Shown: one piece after another, positions 32,833 through 41,115 of the stretch | How the letters are laid out: every line of letters starts with the position of its first letter | Numbering within the stretch: position 1 is the first letter of the stretch | DNA from: Paraburkholderia kururiensis | Lineage (GTDB): Bacteria; Pseudomonadota; Gammaproteobacteria; Burkholderiales; Burkholderiaceae | Length of the DNA stretch: 64,000 nt | Direction: 5' to 3' | Assembly (NCBI RefSeq): GCF_034424375.1 | Contig: NZ_CP139965.1 | Span: 1,364,001 to 1,428,000, forward strand | The notes under the pieces: model-generated | Databases searched by the model: none | Seen by the model: the letters and a program-made list of their open reading frames with translations, nothing else | Told to the model about the DNA's origin: nothing | Program-made: the position numbers and the translations under genes

Positions 32833-34287
32833 ATGCGGCGGGCCCGTGTCGCATTTTCGGGCGTGCTCGCGGCACTGCTGCTGGGCGGCTGCATGATCGG
32901 CCCCGACTACGTGCGGCCGCAGGTCGATGTGCCCGCGGCTTACAAGGAAGGCACGCCGTCCGCACCGCTTGCCGCTGCCGCAACGAGCGGCGCAGCGGCG
33001 TCGTCCACGTGGACGCGCGCCACGCCCGCCGATGCAGCCGCCCGCGGCCCGTGGTGGACGCGCTTCGGCGACGCGCAACTCTGCGCGCTGGAGTCGCGTG
33101 TCGACGTATCGAACCAGACCGTGCAGAAAGCCGCTGCGCAGTGGCGCGAGGCACGCGCGATGGTGGCCTCCGCGCACGCGGACTGGTTCCCGACCATCGG
33201 CGCTTCAACGGCTGCGTCGAACCTGCACGACTCGGCGAACGTCATCGGCCATCAGCAGACGGCGGGCAAGACGTTCCAGGACTACTCGGTCGTGGCCGAC
33301 GCCACATGGGAGCCGGACCTCTGGGGCCGCGTGGCGCATGAGAACGACGCGGCCCGCGCGAACGAACAGGCCAGTGCCGCAGACCTGCAAAGCGTGCGGC
33401 TCGCCATGCAATCCGAGCTGGCTGTCGACTATTTCAACCTGCGTACGCTCGACGCCACGCAACGCCTGCTGGACCAGACGCTCTCGGACTACCGCCAGGC
33501 GCTCGATCTGACCACGAGCCGGTATCGCATCGGCATCTCGTCGCAGGCGGACGTGGAGCAGGCGCGCACGCAACTGCAAGCCACCGAGGCGCAGGACCTC
33601 GACCTCGGCGTGGCGCGCGCGCAATACGAGCACGCCATTGCCACACTGATCGGCCAGCCCGCTTCGACGTTCACGCTGCCGCCCGCGGCAGCCGACTTCA
33701 CGCCGCCTGCGATTCCGCCCGGCGTGCCGTCGCAGCTGCTCGAACGCCGGCCCGACATCGCCGCCGCCGAGCGACGCGTGGCGGCGGCGAACGACCAGAT
33801 CGGCATCGCGGAGTCGGCCTTCTTCCCGAACCTCGTGCTCTCCGCTGCGGGCGGGCTGGAGAGTTCGGCGCTTTCGAACTGGCTGATGGCGCCTTCGCGC
33901 GTGTGGTCGCTCGGACCGGCGCTGGCGGGCACGCTGTTCGACGGCGGCCGTCGCAGAGCCGAGACCGACCGCGCGAAGGCGCAGTACGACGCCAGCGTGG
34001 CCGACTACCGGCAGACGGTGCTCGCGGCGTTCCAGCAAGTGGAGGACAACCTCGCGGCGCTGCGCATCCTGCAGCAGGAGACGACGCAGCAGGATGCGGC
34101 AGTGCAATCGGCCGAAAAGACGCTGCAACTGGAACTGGAGCAGTACCGCATCGGCACGGTGAATTATCTGGATGTGGTGACGGCGCAAAACACGGCGCTC
34201 ACGAACGAGCGTCTGGCCGTCGACCTGCGGCGGCGCGAGATGGACGCGAGCGTGGATCTCGTGAAGGCGCTCGGCGGCATCTGGTGA
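32833..34287 (+). CDS. Outer-membrane factor lipoprotein of the RND pump (NodT family)
   Basis: A 484-residue OMF protein. A lipoprotein signal peptide (VLAALLLGGC lipobox, Cys about 20, then MIGPDYVRP, the classic NodT/OprM start) anchors it in the outer membrane. Two OEP repeats follow, with LLERRPDIAAAERRVAAAN near residue 300 as the conserved OEP stretch. Start ATG 32833 has GAAGGGA upstream; an alternative ATG at 32713 overlaps the adaptor stop but would add a 40-residue leader before the signal peptide. Completes the tripartite system. Confidence 0.9.
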   Translation: MRRARVAFSGVLAALLLGGCMIGPDYVRPQVDVPAAYKEGTPSAPLAAAATSGAAASSTWTRATPADAAARGPWWTRFGDAQLCALESRVDVSNQTVQKAAAQWREARAMVASAHADWFPTIGASTAASNLHDSANVIGHQQTAGKTFQDYSVVADATWEPDLWGRVAHENDAARANEQASAADLQSVRLAMQSELAVDYFNLRTLDATQRLLDQTLSDYRQALDLTTSRYRIGISSQADVEQARTQLQATEAQDLDLGVARAQYEHAIATLIGQPASTFTLPPAAADFTPPAIPPGVPSQLLERRPDIAAAERRVAAANDQIGIAESAFFPNLVLSAAGGLESSALSNWLMAPSRVWSLGPALAGTLFDGGRRRAETDRAKAQYDASVADYRQTVLAAFQQVEDNLAALRILQQETTQQDAAVQSAEKTLQLELEQYRIGTVNYLDVVTAQNTALTNERLAVDLRRREMDASVDLVKALGGIW

Positions 34288-34383
34288 AGGCGACGGCGGG
34301 AGCCCCAGGCGCAGCGTATACATGGCGGCGGCATACGGCCTCGCATTCGTCGGCCAACTTGTTGTAATCTACCGACAGTGCTT

Positions 34384-34396
34384 CTGATATACTACA
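34384..34396. promoter_or_regulatory. Degenerate copy of the oxalate-cluster operator
   Basis: TGATATACTACAT matches 11 of 13 bases of the TGATATATCACAT part of the perfect palindromes at 37625 and 37782. It lies upstream of the small membrane protein and the GntR gene, so the regulator may control its own transcript. Confidence 0.5.
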
Positions 34397-34470
34397 TACG
34401 TAATATTGATTTTTGCGGCGACGCACCATATGATTGAGTCATCCGGTCTCTCAATCTTATGGAGCTTCAA

Positions 34471-34689
34471 ATGGAATTTGTGTCTCTCGGGCTTTTTGCC
34501 CTCGCCGTGGTGGGTCTGGGCGCCGCCGCCACTGTGCTGCTGACCCGTGCGGTGCCGACATCCGTGGCGCGCCAGGCCGCTCTGCACGGCCGGTTCGCCG
34601 ATCTGGGCGACGTGCCGGCTGCCGTACCCGCCGCGTATCGTCCTGCTGTCCGTAAAGAGGCGATGAATGTCGTCGGAACTTCAAACTGA
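34471..34689 (+). CDS. Small membrane protein overlapping the GntR start
   Basis: A 72-residue frame with one strong hydrophobic helix at residues 3-26 (FVSLGLFALAVVGLGAAATV), then a polar Ala/Arg tail. The ATG at 34471 has a GGAG 7 nt upstream, itself part of an earlier in-frame ATG at 34459. It overlaps the first 23 bases of the GntR gene in another frame, so translation may be linked. I do not recognise the family. It could be a leader peptide for the regulator. Confidence 0.45.
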   Translation: MEFVSLGLFALAVVGLGAAATVLLTRAVPTSVARQAALHGRFADLGDVPAAVPAAYRPAVRKEAMNVVGTSN

Positions 34690-35398
34690 GGCGGGGGTAA
34701 CGCCGGTGGCTACCCCTCTCACGCTCGCGTTGCAACCCATCAACGCGAGCGCCAGTCTGCGCGATCAGGCCTACGTGATGCTGCGTCAGGCCATTGCCGA
34801 CGCGGACATCTACCAGTCGCACGACGAAATAAGGCTGGACGAGCGCGAACTGAGCGAGAAGCTCGGCGTGAGCCGCACGCCGGTGCGCGAAGCGATGACG
34901 CTGCTCGAGCAGGAAGGTTTTCTGCGCATGGTGCCGCGCCGCGGCATCTATATCGTGCGCAAGAGCAAGCGCGAGATCGTCGAGATGATCCAGATGTGGG
35001 CCGCGCTCGAAAGCATGGCCGCGCGCCTCGCCACGCTGCATGCGAGCGACGACGAAATCGCGAAGCTGCGCCACATGTTCGACGACTTTCGCGACACCAC
35101 GCCGGCCGAGCACATCGAAGAGTACTCGGACGCGAACATCGCCTTTCACCAGGCCATCGTGGAACTCTCGAAGTCGCAGATCATTCTGGACACCATCAAG
35201 AACATCTTCATCCATGTGCGCGCGATTCGCCGTATGACCATTTCGCAGAGCGATCGCGCGTCGCGTTCCATCGTCGATCATCTGCGCATCATCGAGGCGC
35301 TGGAAAAGCGCGACACGGAACTTGCGGAAAAGCTGGTGCGCCAGCATTCGCTCGATCTGGCCGCTTACGTCGAAGCGAACTGCGACTTCCTCGTCTGA
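34667..35398 (+). CDS. GntR family regulator, FCD subgroup, of the oxalate cluster
   Basis: A 243-residue regulator. The winged helix is at residues about 35-90 (DQAYVMLRQAIADADIY and ELSEKLGVSRTPVREAMTLLEQEG). The C-terminal FCD domain contains YSDANIAFHQAIVELS and DHLRIIEALEKRD, with the Asp/His metal-site pattern. It is followed by convergently oriented ligase genes. Matching palindromes lie before the ligase/ThDP gene pair and before its own gene, so I infer it is the regulator of the cluster, acting as a repressor relieved by an organic acid. The ATG at 34667 is preceded by AAAGAGG. Confidence 0.85.
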   Translation: MSSELQTEAGVTPVATPLTLALQPINASASLRDQAYVMLRQAIADADIYQSHDEIRLDERELSEKLGVSRTPVREAMTLLEQEGFLRMVPRRGIYIVRKSKREIVEMIQMWAALESMAARLATLHASDDEIAKLRHMFDDFRDTTPAEHIEEYSDANIAFHQAIVELSKSQIILDTIKNIFIHVRAIRRMTISQSDRASRSIVDHLRIIEALEKRDTELAEKLVRQHSLDLAAYVEANCDFLV

Positions 35399-35462
35399 AC
35401 GCGCGCGGCGAGCTGCCCATGAGCAGCCCGCCGCTTCTGGTTCATCTTCCACTCACGCGGAA

Positions 35463-36341
<879 letters not shown>

Positions 36342-36342
36342 A

Positions 36343-37539
36343 TCAGTGCACCCCTTGAACGGCCTTGACCACCATGGCGGCGGCGTCGGCGAGATGATCG
36401 GCGGAAAGAATGGGCAAGCCCGACTCGCGCAGAATCTGCTTGCCCAGATCGACGTTGGTGCCTTCCAGCCGCACGACGAGCGGCACGTCCAGTTCCACTT
36501 CGCGCGCGGCAGCGACCACGCCTTCGGCAATCACATCGCAGCGCATGATGCCGCCGAAGATGTTGACGAGAATGCCCTTCACCTTCGGGTCGCGCAGAAT
36601 CAGCCGGAACGCCGCGGCCACGCGCTCCTTCGTCGCGCCGCCGCCCACGTCGAGAAAGTTGGCAGGCTCGCCGCCGTATAGCTTGATGATGTCGAGCGTG
36701 GCCATGGCGAGGCCCGCGCCGTTCACCATGCAGCCGATGTTGCCGTCGAGCGTCACGTAGTTGAGCGCGTGCTGCGCGGCTTCGAGTTCGGTCGGGTCTT
36801 CCTCGGCTTCGTCGCGCATCGCTTCGATCTGCGGATGACGGAAGAGGGCGTTGTCGTCGAAGTTGATCTTCGCATCCAGCGCGAGCAGATCACCGTCTTC
36901 GGTTACGACGAGCGGATTGATTTCCACGATGGAGGCATCCAGTTCCACGAATGCGCGCCACGCGGCCAACATGAATTGCGTCGCGGCATTGATCTGCTTG
37001 CCCGAGAGCCCGAGCGCAAAGGCGAGCCGGCGCGCGTGGTGCGCCTGCATGCCCGTAGCCGGATCGATGGCGAGCTTCACGATCTTCTCTGGCGTGCGTG
37101 CGGCTACGTCTTCGATTTCCATGCCGCCTTCGGTCGACGCCATCACGGTGACGCGCGATGTGCTGCGGTCGATCAGCATTCCCAGGTAAAGCTCACGCGC
37201 AATCGCACAACCTTGCTCGACATAGACGCGTTTCACTTCGCGCCCGGCCGGACCTGTCTGTTTCGTCACCAGCACGGAAGACAGCATCTGCTCCGCGTGG
37301 CTCGCCACTTCGTCTGCCGAGCGCACGACGCGCACGCCGCCCTTGCCGTCGGGGTCGTTGGCGAAACGGCCTGCGCCGCGCCCGCCCGCATGAATCTGCG
37401 CTTTCACGACCCATGCCGGCCCGCTGAGCGCCCGCGCCGCCTCGCCGGCTTCGTGGGCCGTGAAGGCCACGCGTCCCTCGGGTACCGCCACGCCGTACTG
37501 CCGCAGCAGCGCCTTCGCCTGATATTCGTGAATGTTCAC
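36343..37539 (-). CDS. SucC-like CoA ligase beta subunit (ATP-grasp)
   Basis: A 398-residue ADP/GDP-forming ligase beta subunit. The N-terminal ATP-grasp domain begins MNIHEYQAKALLRQYGV, the CoA-site region includes GGRGAGRFA (about 55), and the C-terminal domain has NGAGLAMATLDIIKLYGGEPANFLDVGGGA. Both halves are typical of SucC/malate-CoA ligase. The start is GTG 37539 with GGAGA two bases upstream. It is divergent from the ThDP enzyme gene, with two palindromic sites in the gap. The substrate (succinate, malate or oxalate) is not decided by the sequence. Confidence 0.85.
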   Translation of the reverse strand: MNIHEYQAKALLRQYGVAVPEGRVAFTAHEAGEAARALSGPAWVVKAQIHAGGRGAGRFANDPDGKGGVRVVRSADEVASHAEQMLSSVLVTKQTGPAGREVKRVYVEQGCAIARELYLGMLIDRSTSRVTVMASTEGGMEIEDVAARTPEKIVKLAIDPATGMQAHHARRLAFALGLSGKQINAATQFMLAAWRAFVELDASIVEINPLVVTEDGDLLALDAKINFDDNALFRHPQIEAMRDEAEEDPTELEAAQHALNYVTLDGNIGCMVNGAGLAMATLDIIKLYGGEPANFLDVGGGATKERVAAAFRLILRDPKVKGILVNIFGGIMRCDVIAEGVVAAAREVELDVPLVVRLEGTNVDLGKQILRESGLPILSADHLADAAAMVVKAVQGVH

Positions 37540-37624
37540 TGTCTCCTCGCTCGCGTTCGTCCGTTCCAAAGGGCACCGCAGCCGGTGCGGGAAAGATCGT
37601 GCTTGACGATCTTGAAAATATGGT

Positions 37625-37640
37625 ATGTGATATATCACAT
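37625..37640. promoter_or_regulatory. Perfect 16-bp palindrome, GntR operator candidate A
   Basis: ATGTGATATATCACAT is fully self-complementary. It sits 86 bp upstream of the SucC-like GTG, in the divergent gap. An identical copy lies 157 bp away on the ThDP-enzyme side. Confidence 0.75.
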
Positions 37641-37781
37641 GTCATCAAGACGTAACGACCTCCAGGGTTTTCCCGAAAGTGCAGGGCGTGTGGACCGGAA
37701 AATTCGAGCTGATGGCCCGAACTCGAAAGAGATTCGGCTCGAACAGGCGGCGAACGGCACGGGAAAATTCGTCTTGATTGA

Positions 37782-37797
37782 ATGTGATATATCACAT
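37782..37797. promoter_or_regulatory. Perfect 16-bp palindrome, GntR operator candidate B
   Basis: The same ATGTGATATATCACAT as site A, 100 bp upstream of the ThDP-enzyme ATG. Two identical palindromes, one by each divergent start, strongly suggest shared control. The spacing of 157 bp is a near-integral number of helical turns (about 15), allowing looping. Confidence 0.75.
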
Positions 37798-37896
37798 ACG
37801 GTGTATTGAAAAGCGGTCGCAGGCTATCCGCGTGCCGGGTGTCTTCGATGTGAGCAGCAGTCGCCGTTGAACAAACCGATCGACCAGGAGACGACC

Positions 37897-39657
37897 ATGT
37901 CCGCAGTGGTTTCACCCGTCAGCCCTAGCGGCACCACGACCGCAGAAGACACCCTCAAGCAGAAGAGCCGTGACGCGAACGTCGTCTCGGGCGGCCATCT
38001 GGTCGCGCGAGCCCTGAAGAACGAAGGGGTGGACACCATCTTCACGCTGTGCGGCGGCCACATCATCGACATCTACGACGGCTGTGTGGACGAAGGCATC
38101 CGCATCATCGACGTGCGCCACGAGCAGGTGGCCGCGCACGCGGCGGACGGCTATGCGCGCCAGACCGGCAAGCTGGGCTGCGTGGTAACGACGGCGGGCC
38201 CGGGTTGCACGAACGCGGTGACGGGCATTGCCACGGCGTTCCGCTCGGAAAGCCCGGTGCTGCACATCGGCGGCCAGGGCGCGCTGGGTCAGCACAAGAT
38301 GGGTTCGCTGCAAGACCTGCCGCACGTGGACATGATGTCGCCCATCACGAAGTTCGCAGCCACGGTGCCGAGCACCGAACGCGTGGCCGACATGATCTCC
38401 ATGGCTGCGCGCGAGTGCTTCAACGGCGCGCCGGGGCCCGCTTATCTCGAAATTCCGCGCGACGTTCTGGACCGCGAAGTCGACCTCACTCGCGCTGTGA
38501 TTCCGCAGCCTGGCCACTATCGTGCGTCGACGAAATCCATCGGCGATCCGCGCGATATCGAGAAACTGGCCGACATCCTCGTCAACTCGGAACGGCCGGC
38601 CATTCTCTACGGCCAGCAGGTATGGACGGCACGCGGCCACGAAGAAGCCATCGCACTGCTGCGCGGCCTCGACATTCCCGGCTACTTCAACGGCGCAAGC
38701 CGCGGCCTGCTGCCGCCGGGCGACCCGCATCACTTCGACCGCACGCGCTCGCAGGCCTTCGCCAACGCGGACGTGCTGATCGTGGTGGGCACGCCGTTCG
38801 ACTTTCGCATGGGCTATGGCCGCCGCATCAGCAAGGAACTCACGCTGGTGCAGATCGACATGGATTACCGCACGGTAGGCAAGAACCGCGATATCGACCT
38901 CGGGCTCGTGGGCGACCCCGGCGCGATTCTCAATGCCGTCTTGCAGGCCGCGAGCGGCCGCATCAAGAACGACCGGCGCGAAGCGCGGCGCAAGTGGATG
39001 GCACAGCTTCAGGATGCCGAAATAACGGCGACGGAAAAACTGATGCCGCTTTTCCGGTCGAACAACACGCCGATTCATCCGTACCGCGTCGCCTATGAAC
39101 TCAACGCGTTTCTTGGCGAAGACACCATCTACATCGGCGACGGCGGCGACGTGGTAACCATCTCCGCGCAAGCCGTTCGTCCGCGCCGGCCGGGCCAATG
39201 GATGGACCCGGGCGCACTCGGGTCGTTGGGCGTGGGCACCGGCTTCGCGATTGCCGCCAAGCTCGCGCATCCCAACAAAGAAGTGCTCTGCTACTACGGC
39301 GACGGGTCGTTCGGCATGACCGCCTTCGACATGGAGACTGCCAACCGCTTCGGCGTGCCGTATCTCGCCGTGATCGGCAACAACTCGGCGATGAACCAGA
39401 TTCGTTACGGACAACTGGCGAAATACGGCGAAGAACGCGGCAACGTCGGCAACCTGCTTTCGGACGTGCCTTTCAGCAAGTTTGCCGAAATGCTGGGCGG
39501 CTACGGCGAGGAAGTGCGCGACCCTGCGCAGATCGCGGGCGCCCTGCAGCGTGCGCGTGAAGCGATTCATCGCACCGGTCGCTCGGCCGTGGTGAACATC
39601 TGGGTCGACCCGCGCGAGTACGCGCCGGGAACGAAGAACCAGACCATGTACAAGTGA
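37897..39657 (+). CDS. ThDP-dependent enzyme of the oxalyl-CoA decarboxylase/2-hydroxyacyl-CoA lyase family
   Basis: A 586-residue thiamine-diphosphate enzyme with three domains. The N-terminal Glu is in RHEQVAAHAADGYAR (about 75), the ThDP motif is GDGSFGMTAFDMETANRFGVPYL... through NNS (residues about 477-507), and a C-terminal IGDGGDVVT segment lies near residue 420. In the oxalate pathway, oxalyl-CoA decarboxylase turns oxalyl-CoA into formyl-CoA and CO2. However, canonical OXC has [20 protein letters not shown] here, and the match is poorer. The sequence is, from memory, closer to bacterial 2-hydroxyacyl-CoA lyases that split 2-hydroxyacyl-CoA into formyl-CoA and an aldehyde or ketone. 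Both fit the neighbouring formyl-CoA transferase. ATG 37897 has AGGAG upstream; TTG 37867 is less likely. Confidence 0.85.
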   Translation: MSAVVSPVSPSGTTTAEDTLKQKSRDANVVSGGHLVARALKNEGVDTIFTLCGGHIIDIYDGCVDEGIRIIDVRHEQVAAHAADGYARQTGKLGCVVTTAGPGCTNAVTGIATAFRSESPVLHIGGQGALGQHKMGSLQDLPHVDMMSPITKFAATVPSTERVADMISMAARECFNGAPGPAYLEIPRDVLDREVDLTRAVIPQPGHYRASTKSIGDPRDIEKLADILVNSERPAILYGQQVWTARGHEEAIALLRGLDIPGYFNGASRGLLPPGDPHHFDRTRSQAFANADVLIVVGTPFDFRMGYGRRISKELTLVQIDMDYRTVGKNRDIDLGLVGDPGAILNAVLQAASGRIKNDRREARRKWMAQLQDAEITATEKLMPLFRSNNTPIHPYRVAYELNAFLGEDTIYIGDGGDVVTISAQAVRPRRPGQWMDPGALGSLGVGTGFAIAAKLAHPNKEVLCYYGDGSFGMTAFDMETANRFGVPYLAVIGNNSAMNQIRYGQLAKYGEERGNVGNLLSDVPFSKFAEMLGGYGEEVRDPAQIAGALQRAREAIHRTGRSAVVNIWVDPREYAPGTKNQTMYK

Positions 39658-39694
39658 CGCGCCGATCACGCGAATCAGGAGAAGGAGACATCAA

Positions 39695-40942
39695 ATGGGC
39701 AAGGCACTCGATGGTGTGCGCATTCTCGACTTCACGCACGTGCAGTCGGGCCCGACCTGTACGCAGTTGCTTGCGTGGTTCGGTGCGGACGTGATCAAGG
39801 TGGAACGCGCGGGTGCGGGCGACATTACGCGTGAGCAGCTACGCGACGTTCCCGACGCGGATAGCCTCTACTTCACGATGCTCAACGGCAACAAGCGTTC
39901 GATCACGCTCGACACGAAGAACCCCGAAGGCAAGCGTGTGCTGGAAACGCTGATCCAGCATTGCGACGTGCTGGTGGAGAACTTCGCGCCGGGTGCGCTG
40001 GACCGCATGGGTTTCACGTGGGAGCGCATCCAGGAACTCAATCCGCGCATGATCGTGGCATCGGTGAAGGGTTTCGGCCCGGGGCCGTACGAGGACTGCA
40101 AGGTCTATGAGAACGTCGCGCAATGCGCGGGCGGCGCGGCCTCCACGACGGGTTTCGCCGACGGCCCGCCCGTCGTGACGGGCGCGCAGATCGGCGATAG
40201 CGGTACGGGCCTGCACCTCGCGCTCGGCATCGTGACGGCGCTTTATCAGCGCGTGCAGACGGGCCGCGGTCAGAAGGTGCTGGCCGCCATGCAGGACGGC
40301 GTGCTGAACCTGTGCCGCGTGAAGCTGCGCGACCAGCAGCGGCTCGACCGTACGGGCGTGCTCAAGGAATATCCGCAGTTTCCGAACGGCACCTTTGGCG
40401 AAGCGGTGCCGCGTGCCGGCAACGCCTCGGGCGGCGGGCAGCCGGGCTGGATCCTCAAGTGCAAGGGCTGGGGGACCGATCCGAACGCCTACATCTACTT
40501 CATCACGCAGGCGCCGGTGTGGGACCGCATCTGTAAACTGATCGGCCGCGAAGAATGGATTAGTGATCCTGACTATGCAACGCCGAACGCGCGCCTGCCG
40601 AAGCTCAAGGAAATCTTCGCGGAGATCGAGCACTGGACCATGCAGCGCACCAAGTTCGAAGCCATGGCGCTGCTCAACAAGTACGACATTCCGTGCGGAC
40701 CGATTCTCTCGATGAAGGAAATCGCCGAGGACCAGTCTCTGCGCGCCACGGGCACGATCGTCGAGGTGGACCATCCGGTGCGCGGCAAATACCTCACGGT
40801 CGGCAATCCGATCAAGCTTTCCGACAGCCCCACGGACGTGAAGCGTTCGCCGCTGCTCGGCGAGCACACCGAGGAAGTCATGGCCGAACTCGGTTACTCG
40901 TCGGAGCAGATCAACGCACTGCGGGCCGCAGGCGCCATCTGA
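39695..40942 (+). CDS. frc: Formyl-CoA:oxalate CoA-transferase (CaiB/BaiF family)
   Basis: A 415-residue class III CoA-transferase, very close to Oxalobacter Frc. It has LDFTHVQSGPTCTQLLAW (Gln about 17), the nucleophile Asp in GDSGTGLHLALGIV (about 168) and the glycine-rich loop GNASGGGQPGWILKCKGW (about 245). The first Gly of the loop is Ser, and a stretch of about 10 residues before it is shorter than in Oxalobacter. It moves CoA from formyl-CoA (or succinyl-CoA) onto oxalate. The next enzyme upstream releases formyl-CoA, so the two form the classic cycle. A GGAGA at 9-nt spacing precedes ATG 39695, 37 bp after the ThDP gene. Confidence 0.92.
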   Translation: MGKALDGVRILDFTHVQSGPTCTQLLAWFGADVIKVERAGAGDITREQLRDVPDADSLYFTMLNGNKRSITLDTKNPEGKRVLETLIQHCDVLVENFAPGALDRMGFTWERIQELNPRMIVASVKGFGPGPYEDCKVYENVAQCAGGAASTTGFADGPPVVTGAQIGDSGTGLHLALGIVTALYQRVQTGRGQKVLAAMQDGVLNLCRVKLRDQQRLDRTGVLKEYPQFPNGTFGEAVPRAGNASGGGQPGWILKCKGWGTDPNAYIYFITQAPVWDRICKLIGREEWISDPDYATPNARLPKLKEIFAEIEHWTMQRTKFEAMALLNKYDIPCGPILSMKEIAEDQSLRATGTIVEVDHPVRGKYLTVGNPIKLSDSPTDVKRSPLLGEHTEEVMAELGYSSEQINALRAAGAI

Positions 40943-41115
40943 AGGCTGTTTTCAAGCGCGACGCTACCAGCCTGGCACAGCTGGCATAGCGGCCTCTCGC
41001 GCTCGCCGCCGCTCTTCGTTGCAGGCACGGCAGAAGTCATGCAACGCGACACCCGTGCGCCGCATCGCGGCGCGCAGGGCGGCTCTTCTTCAACCTGTTT
41101 CGGAGACGGCAGGAC

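Noticed and set aside
28181..34287. Copper/silver efflux (CusCBA) label, suggested by the CusSR-like two-component neighbours.
   Set aside because: The permease is HAE1-like with no visible Met-rich metal path, and the outer-membrane factor is NodT-type; a drug or solvent pump is as likely.
37897..39657. Naming the ThDP enzyme acetolactate synthase.
   Set aside because: No IlvN-type neighbour, and the context is formyl-CoA transferase and CoA ligases; the family resemblance is to CoA-dependent lyases or decarboxylases.
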